This document shows positions 30,447 through 39,159 of a stretch of DNA of 57,000 bases, in pieces. The stretch spans positions 1-57,000 of the forward strand of contig QMIW01000015.1 in the NCBI GenBank assembly GCA_024434165.1. Reading direction: 5' to 3'. The position numbers were made by a program, and so were the translations under genes. This DNA is from Chloroflexota bacterium. Lineage in GTDB: Bacteria > Chloroflexota > Anaerolineae > Anaerolineales > Villigracilaceae. Every line of letters starts with the position of its first letter. The stretch's first letter is position 1. The notes beneath the pieces were generated by a model. It made no database searches. It had not been told where the DNA came from and saw only the letters and a program-made list of their open reading frames with translations.

Positions 30447-30600
30447 GTTTTTAACGGGAAAAACCTTTTTCAAACACAAAGTACACGAAGGTCACGAAGG
30501 AAAAACGCCTATCAAGTTGACGCCTTTTCCCTTTTGTGTACCTGGTGTCCTTTGTGGTTAGGCTCTTTCCCGTTAATTACGGGAGAGCCGGGTTTTTTTA
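30447..30600 (-). repeat. 150-bp dispersed repeat, copy B (inverted)
   Basis: This is the inverted partner of 28136-28290. It adds an inserted GTGACCTTC-like segment and differs inside the loop region. It fills most of the 293-bp gap between the L25 terminator and the next gene, which otherwise holds no gene. Confidence 0.75.
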
Positions 30601-30679
30601 CTAAAGGGCGTTCTTGCCCGGGTCCGGCTGTGGTATGCTTGGAACTCGAAATTAAACCAGTATCCTTTCGGAGGATGGT

Positions 30680-31390
30680 GTGACCAAGCCATTGATCGGC
30701 ATTACGACCTTTAACGGCAGGAACGATTACGGCAGGCCGGTTTCCGCCGTGCAGCATTCCTACATTCGGGCGGTGAGTTTGGGCGGCGGCATCCCGGTTT
30801 TGATTCCCGCCATATTGCCGCAGGAGGATTTGAACGAGTTGTACTCGCGCCTGCAGGGGATTTTGTTTTCCGGCGGCGGGGATATTTCGTTGAAGTATTT
30901 CGACGGAGAGGCGCATCCTCAAATCCACGATGTGGACGAAAACCGCGACGTGACGGAAATCTCCCTGCTCAGGCAGTCGGTGAACGACGGCAAGCCCTTC
31001 CTTGCGATTTGCCGCGGCGCGCAGGTGATGAACGTGGCATTGGGCGGCACGCTTTACACACACCTTGCCGACCAGGTTCGAAACGCCTTGAATCACGATA
31101 ACGAGGAATATACCGACATCATCCATCCGGTCAATGTGGATGAGACCTCGCGCGCGGCGGAGATTTTCGGGGAGACTCTGCTCCACGTGAACAGCCTGCA
31201 CCATCAAGGATTGAAGGACATCGCCTCCGGCTTGCGGGTAGTTGGTCATGCTCCAGACGGCGTGATCGAAGCCGTTGAGCTGCCCGGCCATCCTTACGCG
31301 GTGGGCGTTCAATGGCACCCCGAATGGCTGACCGACCAGCCGGTGATGCAGAGGTTGTTCAAATCCTTTGTGGACGCTTCGAGAAAATAA
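30680..31390 (+). CDS. Peptidase C26 / gamma-glutamyl-GABA hydrolase family protein
   Basis: The 236-aa product is a class I glutamine-amidotransferase-like hydrolase that cleaves gamma-glutamyl amides. The nucleophile elbow is LAICRGAQVMNVALGG (about residues 109-124) with the Cys, and the His is in GVQWHPEWL (about 211-219). The N-terminal IGITTF and SGGGDISLKYF match PuuD-type enzymes. The start is GTG (30680) with GGAGG 5-9 nt upstream. No polyamine-degradation genes are nearby, so the substrate may differ from gamma-glutamyl-GABA. It is followed 48 bp later by the DUF4442 gene. Confidence 0.88.
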   Translation: MTKPLIGITTFNGRNDYGRPVSAVQHSYIRAVSLGGGIPVLIPAILPQEDLNELYSRLQGILFSGGGDISLKYFDGEAHPQIHDVDENRDVTEISLLRQSVNDGKPFLAICRGAQVMNVALGGTLYTHLADQVRNALNHDNEEYTDIIHPVNVDETSRAAEIFGETLLHVNSLHHQGLKDIASGLRVVGHAPDGVIEAVELPGHPYAVGVQWHPEWLTDQPVMQRLFKSFVDASRK

Positions 31391-31438
31391 CATGGGCAGC
31401 GGCGATTTAAGTCGCTGCGCGGGATATTTCACCGCCTC

Positions 31439-31897
31439 ATGAACCTGCGCCAGCGCCTGATGGAACGATTCGTGAACTTTTATCCGCCCATGCTTGGGGC
31501 GGGTATTCGCTCACGCAAGGTGGACGAACGCACTGTGGAAGTCCACATGAAATTGACAGCCTTCAACCGCAACCTGGTCGGCGTGCATTTCGGCGGTTCG
31601 CTGTATGCCATGTGCGACCCGTGGTTCATGTTGATTCTGATGCGCCTGCTCGGCAGGGATTACATCGTGTGGGATAAAGCCGCCCGCATCCAATTCAAAA
31701 AGCCGGGGCGCGGAAAAGTATCTGCCCGGTTTTACATCCCGCCGGAACGGGTGGAGGAGATTCGCCGGGAGGCGGATGCGAAAGACAGGGTGGAGCCGGT
31801 CTTTTTCGTGGATGTGGTGAGCGAGAGCGGCGAGGTGGTTGCCAGCGTGGAAAAATTACTGTATGTTCGCAGAAAGAAACCGGATCAATCTTCCTGA
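31439..31897 (+). CDS. DUF4442 (hotdog-fold, thioesterase-like) protein
   Basis: The 152-aa product matches DUF4442: LRQRLMERFVNFYPPMLGAGI at the start, then NRNLVGVHFGGSLYAMCDPWF (about residues 43-63) and a VWDKAARIQFKKPGRGKV strand (about 77). The GVHFGGSLYAMCD stretch corresponds to the hotdog helix with its catalytic Asp region. Members probably act on acyl thioesters, but activity is unproven. Its stop is 1 nt from the murI start, so the two are coupled. Confidence 0.82.
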   Translation: MNLRQRLMERFVNFYPPMLGAGIRSRKVDERTVEVHMKLTAFNRNLVGVHFGGSLYAMCDPWFMLILMRLLGRDYIVWDKAARIQFKKPGRGKVSARFYIPPERVEEIRREADAKDRVEPVFFVDVVSESGEVVASVEKLLYVRRKKPDQSS

Positions 31898-31898
31898 T

Positions 31899-32741
31899 AT
31901 GAGCGCCCATCCGATTGGCGTCTTCGATTCCGGCGTGGGCGGGCTTTCCGTCCTGCGGGAGATCCGCGCCTCGATGCCGGGCGAGGACATCATCTACTTC
32001 GGCGATCAGGGGCACGTGCCATACGGTCCGCGCCCGATGAAGCAGATTCAGGATTTCTCCGAGGGAATCACGCGCTTCCTGCTTGGGGAAGGGGCGAAGA
32101 TCATCGTCGTGGCGTGTAACACGGCTTCGGCGGCGGCGTTGAAACATCTGCGCGAGACATTCCCGGATGTGCAATTCGTCGGCATGGAACCGGCGGTCAA
32201 ACCGGCGGCGGAAAAAACACAGACCGGCAGGGTGGGCGTGCTGGCAACCCCGGCGACGTTTCAAGGCGCGTTGTATGCCTCGGTGGTGGAACGATTTGCG
32301 AACGGAGTCGAGTTATTTCAGAACACCTGCAATGGGTTGGTGCAGGAAATCGAAAGGGGGAATTTGAACGGTGAAGCGACGCGCCGAATTTTGGAGGATG
32401 CACTTCGTCCGATGCTGGAAAAGGACATTGACACGGTCGTGCTGGGGTGCACGCACTACCCGTTCGTGATTCCGCTCATCGAGCGGATTGTAGGGGAAAA
32501 GGTGCGGGTGATTGACCCCGCTCCCGCGGTGGCGAGACAGGTCAAACGTCTGCTTGAGGCGGGGGGGATGTTAAATCAAAACGGAAGCGGCAGCGTCCGC
32601 TTTGTCACATCGGGAGAGGCGGAATCGGTCCAATCCGTTTTGCGCGTGCTGCTGGGAATCGAGAGCGCGGTCGAAGCGGTTACGTGGAAAGACGACCGGG
32701 AGATTCAATCACCTCCACGCCCATCATCTGCATATCCTTGA
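31899..32741 (+). CDS. murI: Glutamate racemase
   Basis: MurI makes D-glutamate for peptidoglycan by a two-cysteine mechanism. The 280-aa product has IGVFDSGVGGLSVLREI (residues 6-22), YFGDQGHVPYGPRP, the first catalytic Cys in VVACNTASAA (about 71) and the second in LGCTHYPFV (about 185). The ATG at 31899 starts 1 nt after the DUF4442 stop with no clear Shine-Dalgarno, so reinitiation is likely. A frame extended to 31839 would overlap DUF4442 by 59 nt and add a non-homologous N-terminus. The 3' end overlaps the convergent saccharopine-dehydrogenase-like gene by 62 nt. Confidence 0.95.
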   Translation: MSAHPIGVFDSGVGGLSVLREIRASMPGEDIIYFGDQGHVPYGPRPMKQIQDFSEGITRFLLGEGAKIIVVACNTASAAALKHLRETFPDVQFVGMEPAVKPAAEKTQTGRVGVLATPATFQGALYASVVERFANGVELFQNTCNGLVQEIERGNLNGEATRRILEDALRPMLEKDIDTVVLGCTHYPFVIPLIERIVGEKVRVIDPAPAVARQVKRLLEAGGMLNQNGSGSVRFVTSGEAESVQSVLRVLLGIESAVEAVTWKDDREIQSPPRPSSAYP

Positions 32742-33789
32742 GCAGGCGCACCGGCTCGGCGGCGTGTCCCATCATGTGAATGCCGCAGGGATGCGCCGTG
32801 CCGTCGAGATATTGACGCAGGTACGCGGCAACGGGAATCGCGGTGAGTTCATAACCGTCGGAGTGGGCGATGCGCGCTTCGAATTGCGCCGGCTGCCCGT
32901 TCTTCCAGCCTTTCGCCTCCACCTTGATCGCGACGATATACGGCGGTTTGTTCCTGCCCATTGCCCACCACATCAACCTCCCAAGCGGGCGGATGCCGCG
33001 CTTCGGCGCGATTTTCAAGCCGATCAAGACCATCGGCGTGATGATGAGGTCGGAAAACCAGTTCCAACCGGCGATGTAAAAGCCGGTGTCTTTCAAGGTG
33101 GGGAACATCCCCGGCATCCCGCGCAGTTCCTCGAAGAACATGGAGTAGCACATTCGTTTGCCGATGCCGCTGCCGAAGTCGAATTCGCGCATTTCCCATG
33201 CAGAGGGTTTTGTCCATGCGCCGTTTTTGTAGACCTGCGCCTGGTAATCGAGAAAACCTTCCATGAGTTCGTCCACGGCTTCGGTATAGGGCAGGTCCTG
33301 CATGTTCATGTTGATAAAGCCCGCCGTGACCGCGGATTCGAGTCCATCCAGTTTCGCGGCGGCGTAACGGATGAGCGCGGAGGGCAGACCGGGGTGATAG
33401 CCCGCTTCGGTGATGAAGCACAACCCGGCTTTTTCGATCTCGTCCTGCGCGGCATGCAGCGCCTCCAGTTTCTTCGTTGAGAACTGCACGTCGAGATAAT
33501 CCACGCGAGAGTCAATGCAGGCGCGGATCACCGTCCCGGCGTGGTGTGCCGTCGGGGCGGCGACCAGACACAAGGTCACGCCGTGAAGCGCATGACTCAG
33601 GGAGGCGTAATCCGCTGCGTTTGCGAGTCTGGCTGTTACGCGCGGATGATTCAATTCGTCTGCGAAGGATTGAGCTTTTTGCAAATTCCGCCCGGAGATG
33701 ATGATGTCTGCCCCGGTGTGCGCAAGCAGGTGTTTTGCCAGCGGTTTTCCGGTGTATCCATACCCGCCCAAAATCAAAATTGTGGTCAT
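32680..33789 (-). CDS. Saccharopine dehydrogenase-like NAD(P)-binding protein
   Basis: The 369-aa product has an N-terminal Rossmann motif ILILGGYGYTGKPLAKHLL (residues 4-22) and IISGRNLQKAQSFADEL after the next strand, typical of the saccharopine-dehydrogenase-like/Sacchrp_dh_NADP family. The second half has a large alpha/beta domain with a FISEAGYHPGLPSALIRYAA-like phrase (FITEAGYHPGLPSALIRYAA). Enzymatic substrate is unknown; lysine metabolism genes are not nearby, and such proteins often act on lipids or other substrates. The gene overlaps murI tail to tail by 62 nt. Confidence 0.82.
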   Translation of the reverse strand: MTTILILGGYGYTGKPLAKHLLAHTGADIIISGRNLQKAQSFADELNHPRVTARLANAADYASLSHALHGVTLCLVAAPTAHHAGTVIRACIDSRVDYLDVQFSTKKLEALHAAQDEIEKAGLCFITEAGYHPGLPSALIRYAAAKLDGLESAVTAGFINMNMQDLPYTEAVDELMEGFLDYQAQVYKNGAWTKPSAWEMREFDFGSGIGKRMCYSMFFEELRGMPGMFPTLKDTGFYIAGWNWFSDLIITPMVLIGLKIAPKRGIRPLGRLMWWAMGRNKPPYIVAIKVEAKGWKNGQPAQFEARIAHSDGYELTAIPVAAYLRQYLDGTAHPCGIHMMGHAAEPVRLLKDMQMMGVEVIESPGRLST

Positions 33790-33825
33790 GTTTCCATTCC
33801 TTGACGCCGCCGCGCCGCTGTGTCT

Positions 33826-34305
33826 CTACTTTTCCGGCATCACCGCCAGAAGGGTCAGGTTCCTGCCGATGACCCGCAGCTCGTCCTCGTCTTTGAATTT
33901 CATGCCGACCATCGCCATCACCGAGCGGGTGTAGGCGGGTTTGCGGCGAAAGAATCGGACGAGCATTTCGCCGGTATCATTTTCGGTCAGTTCCCCGGCG
34001 CGCGCCTTGAACTTTCTGCGCCCGACCTGCGCCTCGAAAACCGGATTGCTCTGTATGTTCCTGTACCAGTCTGCGCGCTTGCCGTAGGCGGCTTCGATAT
34101 AGTATGTGTCGGTGGAGGGGTCGTAATCCATCACGTCCACCATAACTTCGCGGCGTTTGCCGGTCTTTCTGCCTGTCGTGGCGATGAACATCCATTGCGC
34201 GCCGATCAGCCGCTCCCAGCCGCCGAAGCCAAGCCTGTGAAGCAAAAGCGGGATTTTGAAGAAAAATTTCAGCAGGGTGTTGGGGCGTTTTTCAAAGACG
34301 GTCAT
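33826..34305 (-). CDS. Nitroreductase/deazaflavin (F420)-dependent DDN-family protein
   Basis: The 159-aa product matches the DDN/F420-dependent split-barrel family: LLHRLGFGGWERLIGAQWMF, the signature TTGRKTGKRREVMVDVM (about residues 43-59) and the AYGKRADWYRNIQSNPVFEAQVG block (about 73-95). Members bind F420 or FMN and reduce diverse substrates. AGGAAAG lies before the ATG. It follows the 41-aa membrane protein by 12 nt and is probably cotranscribed from the promoter at 34459-34486. Confidence 0.88.
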   Translation of the reverse strand: MTVFEKRPNTLLKFFFKIPLLLHRLGFGGWERLIGAQWMFIATTGRKTGKRREVMVDVMDYDPSTDTYYIEAAYGKRADWYRNIQSNPVFEAQVGRRKFKARAGELTENDTGEMLVRFFRRKPAYTRSVMAMVGMKFKDEDELRVIGRNLTLLAVMPEK

Positions 34306-34317
34306 GTTACTTTCCTG

Positions 34318-34443
34318 TCACCAGAAATAGGCGGTGGCTGGCGCGAAAACGGCGAGAAAATACGCGGCGATCTTCATCCGCCCATCGGTGGAGTTCAATT
34401 CGTGGATATGCCGGGCAAGGCTGTCGAAGCCTTTCAGGTGCAT
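34318..34443 (-). CDS. 41-aa single-span membrane protein
   Basis: The short product (MHLKGFDSLARHIHELNS then TDGRMKIAAYFLAVFAPATAYFW) has an amphipathic N-terminal part and one C-terminal hydrophobic helix. AGAAGG lies 6 nt before its ATG, and a good promoter stands upstream. It is the first gene of a two-gene unit with the DDN-family reductase. No function is known. Confidence 0.55.
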   Translation of the reverse strand: MHLKGFDSLARHIHELNSTDGRMKIAAYFLAVFAPATAYFW

Positions 34444-34458
34444 TTTGCCTTCTGTTTT

Positions 34459-34486
34459 AGTATAGCCCCCAAACCTGAAAAATCAA
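34459..34486 (-). promoter_or_regulatory. Promoter of the small membrane protein / reductase unit
   Basis: On the minus strand TTGATT (34481-34486), a 16-bp spacer and TATACT (34459-34464). Transcription would start near 34452, about 9 nt before the ATG at 34443. The promoter lies between the convergent units and points away from the CYTH gene, whose stop is 14 bp behind it. Confidence 0.65.
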
Positions 34487-34499
34487 CAGGAGGAGATTC

Positions 34500-35108
34500 T
34501 TAATCCGCCGGGACGATGCTCAGGTCGTCCGGTGTGATGCGCGCATTTTCCAGCGCTTTGAAACTCAGTTTCCCCGCTTCGAGACCGTGCTTGTCCACCA
34601 CGCGCTCGAACAGGGCGTGATACCCTGCCTTGACCATCGCCTCCCAGTTCAACCCCAGCAAATCCACAACCTTTCTCAGGGCGCTGATGTCGTCGCCTTC
34701 GATCTCCACGAATTCGCCGTAGGGCAGTTCGTCCAGCATGATGTGAACGCCTTCCAGTTCGTAGGTGGCGCGGAATTTTTCGTAGAAAACAATGGGGATG
34801 AAGCCGAGCAGTTCGAGAAATTCCCTGGCGCTGTCGAAATCACCGACCGTGAATTCGATTTCCCTCCGGCTGAGCACGCCGCTCGCGCGCGCCTCGCTCG
34901 GACCTTTGAAGGTGAGCTTCGCCTGCGAGTCGTTTCTCAGCCTCAGCACTTTCATGTTCTTTCTGAGGTCGCCTTGCGGATTATCGAAGCGCAGGTTGAC
35001 CTCATGCACGCGCGGCTGAATCAATTGCGCCTTCAACTCACGAAGGCGCAATTCCACTCGCTTCAAATCACGCACGTAAAACTTGACTTCCGTCTCATGC
35101 CCGTTCAT
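34500..35108 (-). CDS. CYTH-domain protein (class IV adenylate cyclase-like)
   Basis: The 202-aa product has the CYTH signature ETEVKFYV (ExExK, residues 4-11). Further conserved charged strands are VLRLRNDSQAKLTFKGP (about 54-70), SRREIEFTV and MLDELPYGEFVEIEGD (about 124-139). These form the beta-tunnel that holds triphosphate and metal ions. Members are adenylate cyclases, thiamine triphosphatases or inorganic triphosphatases; the YgiF/CyaB-type fold cannot be separated here by eye. It lies 1 nt after the BCCP gene stop on the same strand, so it may be cotranscribed with the acyl-CoA carboxylase genes. Confidence 0.85.
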   Translation of the reverse strand: MNGHETEVKFYVRDLKRVELRLRELKAQLIQPRVHEVNLRFDNPQGDLRKNMKVLRLRNDSQAKLTFKGPSEARASGVLSRREIEFTVGDFDSAREFLELLGFIPIVFYEKFRATYELEGVHIMLDELPYGEFVEIEGDDISALRKVVDLLGLNWEAMVKAGYHALFERVVDKHGLEAGKLSFKALENARITPDDLSIVPAD

Positions 35109-35109
35109 G

Positions 35110-35607
35110 CTATTGCAGGTTGAGCAGAATCTGTTTCTGCTCCACGCTTTCGCCGGCTTTGGCTTTGATGTGATGGACCACGCCGTCGCGCGGCGCCTTC
35201 AATTCGTTCTGCATCTTCATGGATTCGAGGATGACGAGCACCTGTCCCTTTTTGACCTGCTGCCCCTCGCTGACCGGAATGGCGACGACCAGTCCCGGCA
35301 TGGGCGCTTTGAGGTGCAGCTCGCCTCCTTCCGCCGCGCCCCCTCCCGCCGCGGCTCGGAGGCGCTTTTCGCGCTCATCCTCCACCTTCACCTGGAACTG
35401 CCGCCCGCGTAAAAGCACCTGCCAGGCGTCATCGCCCTGGTACACAAAGGACTCGAACGACTTGCCGTCGAGAATCAGCGAATAGACGGGCTGTCCGCTG
35501 ACGGACTCGAAATCCACGGCGATCAGCCGCTCGCCGACGCGCACGTGGCGGTCATCCACGATTTCAATGGAAAAATCCTTGTCGTCAATCGTTGCAACGT
35601 ATTTCAT
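35110..35607 (-). CDS. Acyl-CoA carboxylase biotin carboxyl carrier protein
   Basis: The 165-aa product carries the biotinyl domain at residues 95-165: LKAPMPGLVVAIPVSEGQQV, then LVILESMKMQNELKAP, where K131 in ESMKMQ is biotinylated. An N-terminal 90-residue domain of the type fused to ACC/PCC alpha chains precedes it, joined by an Ala/Gly-rich linker (AAAGGGAAEGG). It is the carrier for the biotin carboxylase encoded just upstream and the carboxyltransferase at 37229. It lies 32 bp after accC on the same strand. Confidence 0.94.
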   Translation of the reverse strand: MKYVATIDDKDFSIEIVDDRHVRVGERLIAVDFESVSGQPVYSLILDGKSFESFVYQGDDAWQVLLRGRQFQVKVEDEREKRLRAAAGGGAAEGGELHLKAPMPGLVVAIPVSEGQQVKKGQVLVILESMKMQNELKAPRDGVVHHIKAKAGESVEQKQILLNLQ

Positions 35608-35639
35608 GCCTTAGCCTCAATCGTAAATCGTAAATCGAA

Positions 35640-37148
35640 TTACCTGTGCATTCGTTCCCAGCGCCCGACCCACTTCCAGTTGCTGGTATCGCGTTCGTTG
35701 CGGCGCACGATCTGGGCGGACCGTTCGGTCTCCTTGTGGGCAACCAGTGTGGCGAGGATGGCGGCGATCTCCGCCTGCACCGCATCCGTTTCGGACGCGC
35801 CATCCATCGAGAAGCGTTCCTCCACGAAGCGCGTATCGAATTGCCCGCCCATGAAGCGGTGCGAATCCATCAGCGTCTGGTGGAAGGGGATGTTCGTCCG
35901 CACGCCCACGATGCGGTATTCCTCCAGCGCGCGGCGCATTCGCAGGATGGCTTGCGCGCGCGTCTCGCCCCAGACGATCAGCTTGGCGATCATCGGGTCG
36001 TAGTACGGCGTGATCTCGAAGCCGGGGTACACACCCGTATCCACGCGCACGCCCGGACCGGTGGGCAGGAGGCTGTGGGTGATGCGCCCAGTGGAGGGGA
36101 TGAAGTTGTTGAAGGGGTCTTCCGCGTTCACGCGGCACTCGATGGCATGACCGTTGAATTTAACCTGCTCCTGGGTGTAACTCAACTGGCGTCCGCGCGC
36201 GATGCGGATTTGTTCGGCGACGATGTCTATGCCGGTGACCATCTCCGTGACGGGGTGCTCCACTTGCAGGCGGGTGTTCATTTCGAGGAAGTAAAAATTC
36301 CTGTCTTTATCCACCAAAAATTCGATCGTGCCGGCGTTGATGTAATCCACAGCCTGGGCGGCTTTGACGGCGACGCTGCCCATCTTCTCGCGCAGTTCAT
36401 TGTCAAGGAAGGGCGAAGGCGCCTCCTCCAGCAGTTTTTGATGGCGGCGTTGGATGGAACATTCGCGCTCGCCGAGGTGAATCACATTGCCGTGCGAATC
36501 CGCGATGATCTGGAATTCGATGTGCCGCGCCCCTTCGACCAGCTTCTCCAGATAGACATTCCCGTCGCCGAAGGCTGATTCCGCCTCGCGTCTCGCGGAC
36601 TGGAGGAGGGTCGGCATTTCCTCCAGGCTTCGGACTTCCCGCATGCCTTTTCCGCCGCCGCCCGCCGTCGCCTTGATCAGAAGCGGAAAGCCGATCTGCG
36701 GGGCGATGCGGAGCAGGTCGTCGTCGGACATGTTGCCCACATCTTCCGTCCCCGGCACGACCGGTACGCCGGCTTTGATGACCGTCGCGCGCGCTTCGGC
36801 TTTGTCGCCCATTGCCGCAATGGACGAGGGTTTGGGACCGATAAATGTGATGCCGAGGTCGGCGCATTTGGCGGCGAAGTCTTCGCGCTCGGCAAGGAAG
36901 CCGTAGCCGGGATGGATCGCGTCTGCGCCGGACCTTTTGGCGATATCGAGAATCTTCTCCCCGCGCAGGTACGATTCACGCGAAGGCGCAGGACCGAGCA
37001 GGTAGGCTTCATCCGCATAGCGGACATGCAGGGCGCTTCGGTCCGCTTCGGAGAAGACGGCGACCGTTTCCAGCCCCAGTTCCCGGCAGGCGCGAATGAT
37101 GCGGACGGCGATCTCGCCACGATTTGCAATCAGTACTTTTTTGAACAT
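35640..37148 (-). CDS. accC: Acyl-CoA carboxylase biotin carboxylase subunit
   Basis: This enzyme carboxylates biotin on the carrier protein with ATP and bicarbonate. The 502-aa product has [20 protein letters not shown] at the start, the glycine-rich ATP-grasp loop [12 protein letters not shown] (about residues 159-170), [18 protein letters not shown] (about 230-247) and [20 protein letters not shown] (about 285-304). The start at 37148 is preferred to a longer frame because the family begins there and GGAG lies upstream. It follows the carboxyltransferase gene by 80 bp on the same strand. Confidence 0.96.
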   Translation of the reverse strand: MFKKVLIANRGEIAVRIIRACRELGLETVAVFSEADRSALHVRYADEAYLLGPAPSRESYLRGEKILDIAKRSGADAIHPGYGFLAEREDFAAKCADLGITFIGPKPSSIAAMGDKAEARATVIKAGVPVVPGTEDVGNMSDDDLLRIAPQIGFPLLIKATAGGGGKGMREVRSLEEMPTLLQSARREAESAFGDGNVYLEKLVEGARHIEFQIIADSHGNVIHLGERECSIQRRHQKLLEEAPSPFLDNELREKMGSVAVKAAQAVDYINAGTIEFLVDKDRNFYFLEMNTRLQVEHPVTEMVTGIDIVAEQIRIARGRQLSYTQEQVKFNGHAIECRVNAEDPFNNFIPSTGRITHSLLPTGPGVRVDTGVYPGFEITPYYDPMIAKLIVWGETRAQAILRMRRALEEYRIVGVRTNIPFHQTLMDSHRFMGGQFDTRFVEERFSMDGASETDAVQAEIAAILATLVAHKETERSAQIVRRNERDTSNWKWVGRWERMHR

Positions 37149-37228
37149 CTCTGCTCCGCAAGTGTCAAGTTTCATGTACCAGGTTCCAGGTCTTCGACAC
37201 TTGAAACCTGACACGTGGAATCTGAAAC

Positions 37229-38779
37229 TTATAGTGGAATATTTCCGTGCTTCTTCGCCGGGTTGCCGTCGCGCTTGTTGCTGAGCATCTCCAGCGCGTT
37301 GATGAGGCGCGGACGGGTTTCCTTCGGCTCGATGACGTCGTCAATGTAGCCGCGCGAAGCCGCCACATACGGGTTGGCGAATTTCTCTTTGTATTCCGCC
37401 ACCAGTTCGGCTTTGCGTTTGACCGGGTCCTCCGCCGTTTCGAGCTCGCGGCGGAAGATGATGTTCACCGCGCCGTCCGGTCCCATCACCGCAATTTCGG
37501 CTGTGGGCCAGGCGAGGTTCAAGTCTGCGCGGATATGCTTGGATGACATCACGCAGTACGCGCCGCCGTAGGCTTTGCGGGTGATGACGGTCAACTTCGG
37601 CACGGTCGCTTCGCAATAGGCGTAGAGCAGCTTTGCGCCGGAGCGAATGATGCCGTGATGTTCCTGGTTGGTTCCAGGCAGGAAGCCGGGCACATCTTCG
37701 AATGTGATGATCGGAATGTTGAAGGCGTCGCAGAAACGCACAAAGCGCGCGCCTTTTTCGCTGGCGTCAATATCGAGCACGCCCGCAAGCACGGCAGGCT
37801 GATTGGCGACGATGCCGACGGAATGTCCGCCGAGGCGGGCGAAGCCGACCACGATATTTCCGGCATAGTTCTCATGGATTTCGTAGAAACCGCCGTCGTC
37901 CACGATGAGGCGGATGACATCCTTGATGTCGTACGGTTTGTTTGGGTCGTCCGGGATGATGGTGTTGAGCTCTTCGCTCATCCGCAGCGGATCGTCCGAG
38001 GTGGGATGGAAGGGGGCGTCCTCCATGTTGTTCTGCGGCAGGTACGAGAGCAATTTGCGAATCTGATACAGGGTATCCGCTTCGCTGTCGGCGGCGACGT
38101 GGCACACGCCGGATTTTTCCGAATGGACGCTCGCGCCGCCCAGTTCCTCCTGGGTCACTTCTTCGTGGGTCACGGCTTTGACCACGTCGGGACCTGTGAC
38201 GAACATGTACGAAGTGTTGCGGGTCATGAAGATGAAGTCGGTCAGGGCGGGGGAGTACACCGCGCCGCCCGCGCAGGGTCCCATGATGGCGGAGATTTGC
38301 GGGATGACGCCGGACGCCATCGTGTTGCGCAGGAAGATATCCGCGTAGCCCGCCAGCGAAACGACGCCTTCCTGAATGCGCGCCCCGCCCGAGTCGTTCA
38401 AACCGATGACCGGCGCGCCGTTCTTCATTGCCATGTCCATGATCTTGCAGATCTTCTCGGCATGGACTTCGCCCAGGCTGCCGCCGAATACCGTAAAGTC
38501 CTGCGAAAAAACATACACCAGCCTGCCGTCAATCGTGCCCCAGCCGGTGACGACGGAGTCGCTCATGTATTTCTGTTCGTCCAGGTTGAAGTCGTGCGTG
38601 CGATGGACGACGAACGCATCCACTTCGCGGAACGAACCGCGATCCAGCAAAAGATCGAGACGTTCGCGCGCGGTCAGGCGTCCTTTTTTGTGCTGCGCGT
38701 CAATGCGAGCCTGTCCTCCGCCCAGGCGCGACTGCGCCTTCAGGTCATTCAGTTGTTGGATTTTCGGTGTTTCGCTCAT
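37229..38779 (-). CDS. Acyl-CoA carboxylase carboxyltransferase (PccB-type beta chain)
   Basis: The 516-aa product belongs to the PccB/MmdA/AccD5 carboxyltransferase family that moves the carboxyl group from biotin to propionyl-, acetyl- or methylmalonyl-type CoA. Motifs are [18 protein letters not shown] (about residues 33-50), a [19 protein letters not shown] block (about 107) and [18 protein letters not shown] (about 134-151). Later [20 protein letters not shown]-type sequence is present. With the adjacent BC and BCCP genes it forms a complete three-subunit carboxylase. Substrate choice (propionyl versus acetyl) cannot be read by eye. The ATG at 38779 follows GAGAGG. Confidence 0.94.
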   Translation of the reverse strand: MSETPKIQQLNDLKAQSRLGGGQARIDAQHKKGRLTARERLDLLLDRGSFREVDAFVVHRTHDFNLDEQKYMSDSVVTGWGTIDGRLVYVFSQDFTVFGGSLGEVHAEKICKIMDMAMKNGAPVIGLNDSGGARIQEGVVSLAGYADIFLRNTMASGVIPQISAIMGPCAGGAVYSPALTDFIFMTRNTSYMFVTGPDVVKAVTHEEVTQEELGGASVHSEKSGVCHVAADSEADTLYQIRKLLSYLPQNNMEDAPFHPTSDDPLRMSEELNTIIPDDPNKPYDIKDVIRLIVDDGGFYEIHENYAGNIVVGFARLGGHSVGIVANQPAVLAGVLDIDASEKGARFVRFCDAFNIPIITFEDVPGFLPGTNQEHHGIIRSGAKLLYAYCEATVPKLTVITRKAYGGAYCVMSSKHIRADLNLAWPTAEIAVMGPDGAVNIIFRRELETAEDPVKRKAELVAEYKEKFANPYVAASRGYIDDVIEPKETRPRLINALEMLSNKRDGNPAKKHGNIPL

Positions 38780-39158
38780 ATGCCTCTCTCGATAAGGATT
38801 TCGATGCAAAGAAGATGATGGTCAACACTGCCAGATTTACTATAACAGCAAACAGGGAATTTGGTCGCGGATTCTGGAAGAGAAATCTCTCGCTCCAATA
38901 CCAGACTGTGGAGCCTGCCCCCGCCCCGATGAGGAACTTCGCCGACCAGGGCTTTTTCTGCCAAATGCTCCAGGACAGGGCTGCTCCAAGCGCCGCCCAG
39001 AATATACCGATGAAAGCGCTTGCCGCCGGTGAAAGCCGCAGGGCGAATTCGGTCAACGTGGAACTCCAGGCAATGGATGTCCACGCCCGCAGGACATTCC
39101 AGGCTGTGAAAATTAACACCATCCAGCCTGCGAGGGTTACTACAAAAGGGCGTTTCAT
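38745..39158 (-). CDS. Small membrane protein, unknown function
   Basis: The 137-aa product has four hydrophobic segments: [19 protein letters not shown], a central [19 protein letters not shown]-like helix ([19 protein letters not shown]), [17 protein letters not shown] and [19 protein letters not shown] charged C-terminal tail ([14 protein letters not shown]) follows. The start at 39158 lies 1 nt after the stop of the glycosyltransferase-type gene, and the end overlaps the carboxyltransferase gene by 35 nt. No family is recognised. Confidence 0.7.
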   Translation of the reverse strand: MKRPFVVTLAGWMVLIFTAWNVLRAWTSIAWSSTLTEFALRLSPAASAFIGIFWAALGAALSWSIWQKKPWSAKFLIGAGAGSTVWYWSERFLFQNPRPNSLFAVIVNLAVLTIIFFASKSLSREAYERNTENPTTE

Positions 39159-39159
39159 G

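Noticed and set aside
37149-37228. Possible small gene or regulatory repeat between the carboxyltransferase and accC genes
   Set aside because: The segment contains short direct and inverted matches (CTTGACACTT-like, GAAACCTGA) but nothing longer or coding, so it is treated as an ordinary spacer.
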